DNA from: CANNDT01 sp945876205
Lineage (GTDB): Bacteria > Acidobacteriota > Vicinamibacteria > Vicinamibacterales > UBA2999
DNA: 17,246 nt
Assembly: GCA_947503365.1 (NCBI GenBank)
Contig: CANNDT010000094.1
Span: 1 to 17,246 of the forward strand
Direction: 5' to 3'
Of the stretch, positions 7,390 to 14,201 are shown in pieces. Position 1 is the stretch's first letter. Each line of letters opens with the position of its first letter. A model generated the notes under the pieces. That model ran no database searches, had not been told where the DNA came from, and saw only the letters and a program-made list of their open reading frames with translations. A program made the position numbers and the translations under genes.

Positions 7390-7402
7390 CAACTTACCTA
7401 CC
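7339..7402. repeat. Two adjacent hairpins over the asd end, RNAQND-type repeat
   Basis: Hairpin 1: GGCGTTGCG (7339-7347), 12-nt loop, CGCAACGCC (7360-7368), perfect 9 bp. Hairpin 2: GGTAG (7369-7373) with CTACC (7398-7402) and inner GTTGCT (7378-7383) with AGCAAC (7388-7393), loop GGGT, which contains the first base of the asd stop codon. CATTCTG occurs twice (7332-7338 and 7351-7357). The minus strand reads MLRNAQNDSEH, wording typical of spurious ORFs over dispersed palindromic repeats. No T-run follows. Confidence 0.65.
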
Positions 7403-7419
7403 TAGCCACCGAGCGACCC

Positions 7420-8778
7420 ATGGTTGTCCAGAAGTTCGGCGGCACGTCAGTCGCCGATCCAGACGCAATCCGGCGTCTCATCGAGATCGTCCGTACGGCG
7501 CGCGCGCGCGACGGCCGCGGTCCGGTGGTCGTCGTCTCGGCGATGAGCAAGGTCACTGACGCCTTACTCAAGATCGCGGCCGATGCCGGCGAATCGCGAA
7601 CCGATGCCGCGCTGGCGCAGGTCGAACAGCTGCGCGAGCGCCATCGCGGCGTCGCGACGGCGCTGGTCACCGATGGCGCGCGCATGCCGCTGCTCGCGCA
7701 GATCGACGAACAGTTCGATCAACTGGCGGCCGTCGTCCGCGCGCTCGCCGTCCTGCGTGAAGTCTCCCCTCGGACACTCGACGTCGTCGCCGCGATGGGC
7801 GAGCTCCTGAGCTCGCGCATCATCGCCGCGGCGCTGGCGCCTGCCGGCCTGCCCGGCGAATGGGTCGACGCCCGGCGCGTCATCGTGACCAACGACCACT
7901 TCATGGAGGCCGCGCCGCTGTTGCGTGAGACCTACGCAGCGCTCCGCGCCTCGGTCGCGCCGATCCTCGACGCCGGCCGCGTGCCGGTGATGGGTGGATT
8001 CGTCGCCGCCACCGTCGACGGCACGACGACGACGCTTGGACGGGGTGGGTCGGATTATTCAGGTGCGCTCGTCGGCGCCGGACTCGATGCCGCGGAGATT
8101 CAGATCTGGACCGACGTGGACGGCATGCTCACCGCCGATCCCCGCCTGGTTCCGGAGCCCAGGCTCGTGTCGCAGCTCTCGTTTTCAGAGGCGGCGGAGC
8201 TCGCGTATTTCGGCGCAAAGGTGCTGCATCCGAGCACGATCCTGCCGGCCGTCGAGCGAGACATTCCCGTCCGCATCCTCAACTCGCGAAAGCCCGAGGG
8301 TCAGGGTACGATCATCACCGCGCATGCCGCGGATTCGCCGACGCTGCTGACCGGTCTCGCCGCCAAGCGCGATGTCACCGTCGTGGACATCACGTCGAGC
8401 CGCATGCTGAATTCCTACGGCTTCCTGCGCCAGGTGTTCGAGGTGTTCGAGCGCTTCAAGACGGCGGTCGACGTTGTCACGACGTCGGAAGTGAGCGTGT
8501 CCGTGACCGTGGACGACCGGCGCAACCTCGACGCCATTGTCGCGGCGCTGTCGGCGTGCGGTGAGGTGGCGATCGAGCCGGAGATGGCGCTGCTCTGCGC
8601 GGTCGGAGACCGGCTGCGCAACGAGCCGGAGATCGGCGCGCGCGTGATTCGCGTGCTCGAAGAGGTGCCGCTGAGGATGATCTCGCAGGCCGCCTCGCGG
8701 CGAAACATCACCGTCGTCCTGCGCCAGGCGGACCTGCCGCATGCGATGCATCGTCTTCATGAGGAGTTCTTTCGGTGA
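7420..8778 (+). CDS. lysC: Aspartate kinase, LysC (aspartokinase III) type
   Basis: A 452-residue monofunctional aspartokinase that phosphorylates aspartate in the first step of the lysine/threonine/methionine pathway. The kinase domain starts with K5-FGGTSV, continues with VVVVSAMSKVTDALL, and has GRGGSDYSGALVGAGLDAAE and IWTDVDGMLTADPRLV. Two C-terminal ACT units follow (from about residue 310): VTVVDITSSRMLNSYGFLRQVF, TTSEVSVSVTVDD and MISQAASRRNITVVLR. This layout and the length are those of the lysine-sensitive LysC of E. coli, so feedback by lysine is likely but not proven. The ATG at 7420 has no clear Shine-Dalgarno sequence and sits 30 nt after the asd stop. Its stop overlaps the dapB GTG by 4 bp (GTGA), which suggests translational coupling. 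Confidence 0.95.
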   Translation: MVVQKFGGTSVADPDAIRRLIEIVRTARARDGRGPVVVVSAMSKVTDALLKIAADAGESRTDAALAQVEQLRERHRGVATALVTDGARMPLLAQIDEQFDQLAAVVRALAVLREVSPRTLDVVAAMGELLSSRIIAAALAPAGLPGEWVDARRVIVTNDHFMEAAPLLRETYAALRASVAPILDAGRVPVMGGFVAATVDGTTTTLGRGGSDYSGALVGAGLDAAEIQIWTDVDGMLTADPRLVPEPRLVSQLSFSEAAELAYFGAKVLHPSTILPAVERDIPVRILNSRKPEGQGTIITAHAADSPTLLTGLAAKRDVTVVDITSSRMLNSYGFLRQVFEVFERFKTAVDVVTTSEVSVSVTVDDRRNLDAIVAALSACGEVAIEPEMALLCAVGDRLRNEPEIGARVIRVLEEVPLRMISQAASRRNITVVLRQADLPHAMHRLHEEFFR

Positions 8779-9449
8779 AGCTCCTGATCGTCGGCTACGG
8801 CAAGATGGGACGGCTGATCGAGGAGCTGGCGCCGGCGCACGGGTGCGAGGTGTCTGGCCTCATCGACGTCGACAAGGGAGATTGGAGCGCGGCTGCCGAC
8901 GTCGCGGTGGACTTTTCAACCGCCGACGCGCTGCAGTCGAATTTTTCCCACTATCTCGATCGGAAGCTGCCCGTCGTGATTGGCACCACCGGGTGGTCGG
9001 CGCACGCCGCCGAGCTCAAGGCGCAGGCGGAGCGCGCGGGCCTTGGCGTCGTGGCGGCGGCGAATTTTTCGATTGGCGTGAACCTCTTCCAGATGATGGT
9101 GGCCGACGCCGCGCGCCTGATGCAGCCGCACGCGGGCTTTGGCGCGTGGATTCACGAGGCGCATCATTCGGCCAAGCGTGACGCCCCGTCGGGCACCGCG
9201 CTGATGCTTCGCGACACGATGGTCGGAGAGGGATACAGCCGGCCGATCGACGTCTCGGCCACCCGAGCCGGCTTCATTCCCGGCATTCACACGATCGGAT
9301 TCGACGGCGCCTCGGATACGATCGAGTTGACACACACGGCCCGCGATCGAAAAGGGTTCGCCGCCGGTGCGCTGCTCGCCGCGCAATGGCTGCCAGGCCG
9401 GCGCGGCTGGTTTTCGATGACAGATGTACTTCGCCAGGGAGACCGCTGA
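8775..9449 (+). CDS. dapB: 4-hydroxy-tetrahydrodipicolinate reductase
   Basis: A 224-residue DapB that reduces the DapA product to tetrahydrodipicolinate with NAD(P)H. Visible are the dinucleotide loop GYGKMG (7-12), VIGTTGW, ANFSIGVNLF, and the active-site signature EAHHSAKRDAPSGTA with the catalytic His pair and Lys. The protein is shorter than the 273-residue E. coli enzyme. The missing part is in the loops after the first strand (GLIDVDKGDW leads directly to the AVDFS strand), so this is the compact form and not a truncation. The GTG start at 8775 overlaps the lysC stop by 4 bp, and the TGA shares one base with the dapA ATG (TGATG). Confidence 0.95.
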   Translation: MKLLIVGYGKMGRLIEELAPAHGCEVSGLIDVDKGDWSAAADVAVDFSTADALQSNFSHYLDRKLPVVIGTTGWSAHAAELKAQAERAGLGVVAAANFSIGVNLFQMMVADAARLMQPHAGFGAWIHEAHHSAKRDAPSGTALMLRDTMVGEGYSRPIDVSATRAGFIPGIHTIGFDGASDTIELTHTARDRKGFAAGALLAAQWLPGRRGWFSMTDVLRQGDR

Positions 9450-10354
9450 TGCGTACGCGATTTACCGGACTCGGCACCGCGTTGATCACGCCGTTCAAGA
9501 ACGACGGCTCCATCGACGAGGCCGCGGTCAAGCGGCTGGTCCGCCGGCAGGTCGATGCGGGCGTGCATTTCGTCTCGCCGTGCGGCACGACGGGCGAGGC
9601 GCCGACGCTGAGCCGCGTCGAAAAGCGGCGCGTCGTCGAGCTCGTCGTCGAAGAGGTCAACCACAAGGTGCCGGTGCTGGCCGGGGCCGGCGGCTACGAC
9701 ACCAATGAGGTCGTCGAGCTGGTTCGGGATTTCGAGCGCGTCGGCTGCGACGGTGTGCTCTCGGTCACGCCGTACTACAACAAGCCGACGCAGGAAGGCC
9801 TGTTCCGGCACTACAAGGAGATCGCCGACTGCACGGCACTGCCGATCATCCTCTACAACGTGCCCGGCCGAACCGGCGTGAACCTCGAGCCGCAGACGGT
9901 GGCGCGGCTGGCCGACCTTCGTTGCGGCGTCATTGGCGTGAAGGAGGCGTCGGGCAACGTCGTGCAGATGAGCGAGATCATCGCGTCGGTGCCTGACGAC
10001 TTCGTGCTCCTGAGCGGCGACGACCCGATTGCCGTGGCGGTGATGGCGATTGGCGGGCGCGGCTTGATTTCGGTGGCGTCCAACGCCGTGCCGTCGGAGA
10101 TGGTCCAGGTCATCGAGTTGGCCGAGAAGGGCGAGTTCGCCGCCGCTCGCCGCCTGCATCACTGGCTGCTGCCGTTCATCCTGGTGAACTTCGTCGAGTC
10201 CAACCCGATTCCGATCAAGGCGGCGATGGCGGCCATGGGTCTGGTGGAAGAGGTGTATCGCCTCCCGTTGGTGCCGCCCAGTGCCGCGGCGCGCGAGAAG
10301 ATCATGACCGTGCTGCAGAAGCTGAAGCTGCTGGGCGCGGCCGCGCGCGCGTGA
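9449..10354 (+). CDS. dapA: 4-hydroxy-tetrahydrodipicolinate synthase
   Basis: A 301-residue class I aldolase-fold enzyme that condenses pyruvate with aspartate semialdehyde. Catalytic residues are all present: T47-T48 in CGTTGE, Y136 in LYNVPGRTG, R141, and the Schiff-base Lys K165 in GVKEASGN. YYNKPTQEGLFRHY is also conserved. The length is standard. I chose the ATG at 9449, which shares a base with the dapB stop and matches the family start (RFTGLGTALITPF). It takes the semialdehyde from Asd and passes its product to DapB, so three consecutive pathway steps are encoded side by side. Its stop overlaps the GTG of the M20 gene by 4 bp. Confidence 0.96.
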   Translation: MRTRFTGLGTALITPFKNDGSIDEAAVKRLVRRQVDAGVHFVSPCGTTGEAPTLSRVEKRRVVELVVEEVNHKVPVLAGAGGYDTNEVVELVRDFERVGCDGVLSVTPYYNKPTQEGLFRHYKEIADCTALPIILYNVPGRTGVNLEPQTVARLADLRCGVIGVKEASGNVVQMSEIIASVPDDFVLLSGDDPIAVAVMAIGGRGLISVASNAVPSEMVQVIELAEKGEFAAARRLHHWLLPFILVNFVESNPIPIKAAMAAMGLVEEVYRLPLVPPSAAAREKIMTVLQKLKLLGAAARA

Positions 10355-11388
10355 CCACCAGCGCCGTCGCACCCTCGCACCGTCGCACCCTGGATCCTGT
10401 TTCGCTCACCCGCAGTCTCGTCGACATCGATTCCACCACCGGCCAGGAAGGTCCGTGCGGGTTGTTCCTGTCGCGCTTCCTCCGCGACCGCGGCTACCGC
10501 GTCATCCAGCAGCCGGTGTCTGCCGATCGATTCAACGTCTTCGCGCGGCTCGACCAGTCGCCGGAGGTCGTCTTCTCCACGCACTTCGACTGCGTCCCGC
10601 CATTTTTTCCAAGCCGTGTCGAGCGCGGGTTCGTGTTCGGGCGCGGGTCGTGCGACGCGAAGGGCATCCTGGCGGCGCAGATCGCGGCGGCCGAACAGTT
10701 GCGCGCGGCGGGCGAGTCCCGCGTCGCGCTGCTCTTCGTCGTCGGCGAAGAGCGGGGCAGTGACGGCGCGCGCGTCGCCAATGCTTCGGCGGTACCCGGC
10801 GTCCGATATCTGGTCAACGGCGAGCCGACCGATAATCGGCTTGGTTCGGCGACTCGCGGCGTGCTGCGCGTGCGCTTGCGCGCGCAGGGCCGCGCCGCCC
10901 ACTCGGCGTTTCCCGAGCTTGGGGACTCCGCGATCGACAAGCTGCTCGACGCGTTGATGGTGATTCGAGGCCTGACGTTTCCCGAGGATCCCCTCCTTGG
11001 CCGCACCCACTACACCGTCGGCGTGATCGAAGGCGGCGTGGCCCCCAACGTCGTGTCGCCGAGCGCATCGGCCGACCTCCTGTTTCGCATCGTCGGCGAC
11101 GCGGAGCCCGTTCGCGCGGCGCTCGGCGTGGTCGATGCCCTCGTCTCGATCGAGCAGGTGCTCGATATTCCGGCCGTCAGGCTCCACACCGTCCCAGGGT
11201 TCGATACGTCGGTATTTCCGTACACCACCGACGTGCCGCTGCTCCCGAATTGGGGAACGCCGCTGCTCGCCGGCCCAGGATCCATCCATGTGGCGCATAC
11301 CGACGAAGAACACGTCTCGATCGACGAGCTGAATGCCGCCGTCGAGCTCTATCAAACCCTCGCGCACAGGCTTCTCGCCGTACGGTAG
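10351..11388 (+). CDS. M20-family amidohydrolase, DapE/ArgE-like
   Basis: A 345-residue zinc-dependent peptidase/deacylase. Metal ligands and catalytic residues fit M20: H78 and D80 (STHFDCVPP), D102 (GRGSCDAKG), E133-E134 (GEERGSDG), E158 (NGEPTDN) and a C-terminal His near 316 (AHTDEEH). GRAAHSAFPELGDSAIDKL marks the dimerisation lid domain. Its place after dapA suggests a deacylation in the diaminopimelate/lysine route, such as N-succinyl-diaminopimelate desuccinylase, but ArgE-like or other N-acyl substrates fit equally well, so no symbol is given. The GTG start overlaps the dapA stop by 4 bp. Residues 1-13 (MTTSAVAPSHRRT) come partly from an 8-bp tandem repeat and look like an added tail; homology seems to begin at LDPVSLTRSLVDIDSTTG. 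Confidence 0.85.
   Translation: MTTSAVAPSHRRTLDPVSLTRSLVDIDSTTGQEGPCGLFLSRFLRDRGYRVIQQPVSADRFNVFARLDQSPEVVFSTHFDCVPPFFPSRVERGFVFGRGSCDAKGILAAQIAAAEQLRAAGESRVALLFVVGEERGSDGARVANASAVPGVRYLVNGEPTDNRLGSATRGVLRVRLRAQGRAAHSAFPELGDSAIDKLLDALMVIRGLTFPEDPLLGRTHYTVGVIEGGVAPNVVSPSASADLLFRIVGDAEPVRAALGVVDALVSIEQVLDIPAVRLHTVPGFDTSVFPYTTDVPLLPNWGTPLLAGPGSIHVAHTDEEHVSIDELNAAVELYQTLAHRLLAVR
10367..10390 (+). repeat. 8-bp tandem repeat, three copies, at the start of the M20 gene
   Basis: TCGCACC begins at 10367, 10375 and 10383, giving three exact 8-bp units (TCGCACCC, TCGCACCG, TCGCACCC). The repeat covers codons 6-13 of the M20 gene. Eight is not a multiple of three, so gain or loss of a unit would shift the frame. 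Confidence 0.85.
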
Positions 11389-11391
11389 ACT
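11386..11391 (+). promoter_or_regulatory. -10 box of the SRP RNA promoter
   Basis: TAGACT ends 8 nt before the predicted 5' end of the SRP RNA (11400). Its TAG is also the stop codon of the M20 gene. The -35 region (around 11363-11368, CGCACA) is weak, matching the consensus only in its second half. Confidence 0.4.
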
Positions 11392-11399
11392 GATTCTTT

Positions 11400-11527
11400 G
11401 GTGGGTCGCACTGCGGCCCGGACCCTGTGCAACCCCAGCCTGCGAACCGCGTCAGGGCCGGAAGGCAGCAGCGCTAAGTAGACCCTGAGGTGTGCCGCAG
11501 GTGCACCGGGTCGCAGTGGGACCCACC
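11400..11527 (+). ncRNA. ffs: Signal recognition particle RNA (4.5S-like)
   Basis: The apical loop carries the conserved SRP domain IV sequence GTCAGGGCCGGAAGGCAGCAGC (about 11451-11472), the binding site of Ffh. The ends pair: GGTGGGTC (11400-11407) with GACCCACC (11520-11527), continued by CACTGCG with CGCAGTG and GCCCGG with CCGGG(T). This makes one long hairpin without an Alu domain, of about 128 nt compared with 114 in E. coli. It lies directly between the M20 gene and dnaX, as scr lies beside dnaX in Bacillus subtilis. No terminator separates it from dnaX, so processing from a joint transcript is likely. Confidence 0.93.
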
Positions 11528-11543
11528 TCCTCATTTCATCCCC

Positions 11544-13265
11544 ATGGCGTACCAAGTACTCGCACGCAAATGGCGCCCGCAGAAGTTCGACGACGTGATC
11601 GGGCAGCAGGCCGTCACGCGTACGCTTCGCAACGCGCTGACGAGCGGACGGGTGGCGCATGCGTTTGTCTTCGCCGGGCCGCGCGGCTGCGGCAAGACGA
11701 CGACCGCGCGGATCCTGGCGCGTGCGTTGAGCTGCGTCAAGGGTGCGTCGGCCGATCCTTGCGGTGAGTGCGACGCCTGCATCGAGATCGCGCAGGGGCG
11801 CGACATCGACGTCCTCGAGATCGATGCGGCGAGCCATACCGGCATCGACAACATCCGCGAGGTGGTGATTGCCGGGCTGAACATCGCGCCGGTGCGCAAC
11901 CGCTACAAGATCTTCATCATCGACGAAGTGCACCAGCTCTCATCGGCTTCATTCAACGCGCTCCTGAAGTCGATTGAAGAACCACCCGCGCACGTCGTCT
12001 TCATGATGGCGACGACCGAGCTGAACAAGATCCCCGACACCATCCTGTCGCGCTCCCAGGTGTTCGAGTTCCGCACGATTCCGATCAAAGCGATTTCCGA
12101 CCACCTTCGCACCATCGCCGATGCCGAGAAGATCGAGATCGCGGATGCCGCGATCGCGCTGATCGCCCGCGCCGCCGAGGGCAGCATGCGCGACGCGGAG
12201 AGCGCGCTCGACCAGGTGATGGCGTTCGCGGGCAGCGCCATCGGCGTCGACGATGTGGCGACCGTGCTGGGGCTGGTGGGACGCGACCTGCTGTTCGATC
12301 TGATCGAAGCGGTGGTGGAGGAGGACGGTCCGCGTGCCTTCGCGCTGGCCGACCGCGCCGTCGAATCCGGCCACGACCTGAAGCTGGTCTGCCGCGAGCT
12401 GTCGCGTGTCGTACGCGATCTGATGATCGTCGCGATCGACCCGTCGCGCGCCGGCGACGGCGAGCTCGCTGAAGGCGAGCGCGAGCGCCTGACTCGGCTC
12501 GCCGGCCGCTTCTCACGCGAAGACCTGATGCGCGCCTTCGACCTGCTCGGAAAAGCGGAATACGAGATCCGCTCCGCCTCGCATCCGCGCTATTACTTCG
12601 AGATGGTGTTGTTGCGGTGGATGCATCTCCGCAAGCTGGTCCCGCTCGCGGATCTCTTGCTGGGTGCAGGTGCACCCGAAGGTGCGCCCCTACGATTGCC
12701 CAGGGCAATCGCACCAGCACGTCCCGTCGCCCCAATCGCACCAGCAAAGATCGCAATCGCACCGACAAAGAACGCGGTCGCACCGACACAAAGCGCGGTC
12801 GCACCGACAAAGGCCGAGATCGCACCGACGCAAAGCCCCGTCGCACCGACGAGTTTCAAGGATTCGTTCCTCGCCGAGGTACGCGCCGGCAAGCAGTTCT
12901 TCTACAACACCGTCGTCGCGCAGGCGCAGCGCATCGACGTCACCGCCGAGCGCGTCACGTTTTCGTTTCTACCGACGCATCGCGCGCTGCGTGAGCAGTT
13001 CGATCAGACGCGCGCCTGGCTCGAGGCGGCCGCGGAGCGGTTGGCTGGCCGCAAGGTGTCGGTTGTTGCCGTGCAGTCGGACGCCGCGCCAGGACAGGCG
13101 CCGGCCGCGACGCCCGGCGCGACCGCCGATGTTCCGGCGGATCCCGCCGCGGGAGACAGCGCGAAGCGCGACCTGAAAGCAGAAGCCATGTCATCCTCCG
13201 CCGTGCAGGCGATGCTCGACGTCTTCCCGGCCGAGATCCGCGACGTCGAGGAAATGAAGGATTAG
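11544..13265 (+). CDS. dnaX: DNA polymerase III subunit gamma/tau
   Basis: A 573-residue clamp-loader ATPase. The N-terminal AAA+ module has MAYQVLARKWRPQKFDDVIGQ, Walker A G45-PRGCGK-T52, four zinc Cys (C64, C73, C76, C79), Walker B FIIDE (124-128) and the arginine-finger region LSRSQ, where the usual Cys of SRC is Ser. The collar domain extends to about residue 370. Then comes a proline-rich linker with a seven-residue repeat (398-436) and a tau-like C-terminal domain. No A-rich slippery site of the AAAAAAG type is visible, so a gamma form by frameshifting is not supported. The ATG at 11544 is 16 nt after the SRP RNA and has no Shine-Dalgarno sequence; instead CACCTCCT, the anti-Shine-Dalgarno sense, lies upstream. 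ybaB and recR follow. Confidence 0.96.
   Translation: MAYQVLARKWRPQKFDDVIGQQAVTRTLRNALTSGRVAHAFVFAGPRGCGKTTTARILARALSCVKGASADPCGECDACIEIAQGRDIDVLEIDAASHTGIDNIREVVIAGLNIAPVRNRYKIFIIDEVHQLSSASFNALLKSIEEPPAHVVFMMATTELNKIPDTILSRSQVFEFRTIPIKAISDHLRTIADAEKIEIADAAIALIARAAEGSMRDAESALDQVMAFAGSAIGVDDVATVLGLVGRDLLFDLIEAVVEEDGPRAFALADRAVESGHDLKLVCRELSRVVRDLMIVAIDPSRAGDGELAEGERERLTRLAGRFSREDLMRAFDLLGKAEYEIRSASHPRYYFEMVLLRWMHLRKLVPLADLLLGAGAPEGAPLRLPRAIAPARPVAPIAPAKIAIAPTKNAVAPTQSAVAPTKAEIAPTQSPVAPTSFKDSFLAEVRAGKQFFYNTVVAQAQRIDVTAERVTFSFLPTHRALREQFDQTRAWLEAAAERLAGRKVSVVAVQSDAAPGQAPAATPGATADVPADPAAGDSAKRDLKAEAMSSSAVQAMLDVFPAEIRDVEEMKD
12735..12851 (+). repeat. 21-nt in-frame tandem repeat in the dnaX linker
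   Basis: Six TCGCACC cores start at 12736, 12757, 12778, 12799, 12820 and 12841, exactly 21 nt apart, with an outlier at 12709. They encode IAPAKIA, IAPTKNA, VAPTQSA, VAPTKAE, IAPTQSP and VAPT, a flexible seven-residue repeat between the collar and the tau-like domain. The array is in frame, so copy-number change would alter only linker length. Confidence 0.9.
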
Positions 13266-13290
13266 GGCCTCAAGCCCAGAGCCGAGAGCC

Positions 13291-13587
13291 ATGAATATTC
13301 AAAATATGATGAAGCAGGCGCAGGAGATGCAGCAGCGCCTTCAGCAGCAGATGAGCGACATGCGCGTCGAGGCCACGGCCGGCGGCGGCATGGTCACCGT
13401 CGTCGTCAACGGCAACAAGCAACTGCAGTCGATCAAGATCGATCCCGAGGTGGTGTCGAAAGAAGATGTCGAGATGCTGCAGGACCTGATCGTGGCGGCG
13501 TTCAACGACGCGGCCCGCAAGGTCGACGAGCAGCTCGGCCAGTCGATGAGCGGTCTCATGGGCGGCTTGAAGATTCCCGGACTCTGA
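13291..13587 (+). CDS. ybaB: YbaB/EbfC family nucleoid-associated protein
   Basis: A 98-residue protein of the YbaB/EbfC family, a small dimeric DNA-binding protein. It starts with the helical MNIQNMMKQAQEMQQRLQQQM. The core strands follow: VEATAGGGMVTVVVNGNKQLQSIKIDPEVV. The family hallmarks are the GGGMV turn and the later DLIVAAFNDAARK helix. The length is typical. It lies between dnaX and recR, the most conserved genomic setting of the family, and probably takes part in replication or repair, though its exact job is unsettled. The ATG at 13291 is preceded by a GAGAG-type weak ribosome binding site within a 14-nt sequence that recurs before the gene at 14202. The next start codon follows its stop with no gap. 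Confidence 0.95.
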   Translation: MNIQNMMKQAQEMQQRLQQQMSDMRVEATAGGGMVTVVVNGNKQLQSIKIDPEVVSKEDVEMLQDLIVAAFNDAARKVDEQLGQSMSGLMGGLKIPGL

Positions 13588-14184
13588 TTGTCCTTACCTG
13601 AACCGCTCACGCGGCTCGTCGAGCAGTTGCAGAAGCTGCCCGGCATCGGCGCCAAGGGCGCCCAGCGGCTGGCTTTTCACGTCCTGCGGACGCCCCGCGA
13701 GGACGCGGAGCGGCTGTGCGACGCGATCCGCGACGTGAAAGAACGGGTCACCTACTGCTCGATCTGCAACAACATCACGGACGTCGACCCCTGCCCGTAC
13801 TGCACCAGCGAGACGCGCGACCGCCAGTTGATCTGCGTCGTCGAAGAGCCCCAGAACGTGTCGGTGGTGGAGAAGACGCGCGGGTTCAAGGGCGTGTATC
13901 ACGTGTTGATGGGCGCGCTGTCGCCGCTGCACGGCATCGGTCCCGACGATCTCAAGGTGAAGGGGCTGCTGGAGCGCGTCGGCGTCGGCGGCGTCACCGA
14001 AGTGATCCTCGCCACCAATCCCAACGTCGAGGGTGAAGCGACGGCGCTCTATCTGGCGCGGCTGCTCAAGCCGCTCGGCGTGCGGGTGACGCGGATTGCG
14101 ATGGGCATTCCGGTCGGGTCGGATCTAGAGTATGCCGACGAAGTGACGATGAGCAGGGCCATGGAAGGCCGCCGCGACATCTAA
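13588..14184 (+). CDS. recR: Recombination protein RecR
   Basis: A 198-residue RecR, which acts with RecF and RecO to load RecA at gaps. Present are the N-terminal helix-hairpin-helix (LPGIGAKGAQRLAFHVL), the zinc finger C57-SIC-C60 to C69-PYC-C72, the Toprim domain beginning at LICVVEEPQNV, and the C-terminal YADEVTMSRAMEGR. The length matches the family (about 200). The start is a TTG at 13588, directly after the ybaB stop with zero spacing and no Shine-Dalgarno sequence, so its translation probably depends on ybaB. The family consensus start (SLPEPLTRLVEQLQKLPGIG) confirms the choice. Confidence 0.96.
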   Translation: MSLPEPLTRLVEQLQKLPGIGAKGAQRLAFHVLRTPREDAERLCDAIRDVKERVTYCSICNNITDVDPCPYCTSETRDRQLICVVEEPQNVSVVEKTRGFKGVYHVLMGALSPLHGIGPDDLKVKGLLERVGVGGVTEVILATNPNVEGEATALYLARLLKPLGVRVTRIAMGIPVGSDLEYADEVTMSRAMEGRRDI

Positions 14185-14201
14185 AGTCCAGAGCCGAAGA
14201 G

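Noticed and set aside
7390..7419. Lysine riboswitch upstream of lysC
   Set aside because: The gap is only 30 nt and the 97-nt gap before asd is also too short; no L-box elements are visible.
9287..10372. A 361-codon open frame on the minus strand
   Set aside because: It is the shadow of dapB/dapA, rich in Arg and His with no domain.
10159..11367. A 402-codon open frame on the minus strand
   Set aside because: It is opposite the M20 gene, which carries all metal ligands.
12709..12851. CRISPR-like array
   Set aside because: The 21-nt spacing, short core and perfect reading frame within dnaX show a protein repeat, not repeats with unique spacers.
11544..13265. Programmed frameshift producing a gamma form of DnaX
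   Set aside because: No run such as AAAAAAG is present; the longest A runs in the gene are only about four bases.
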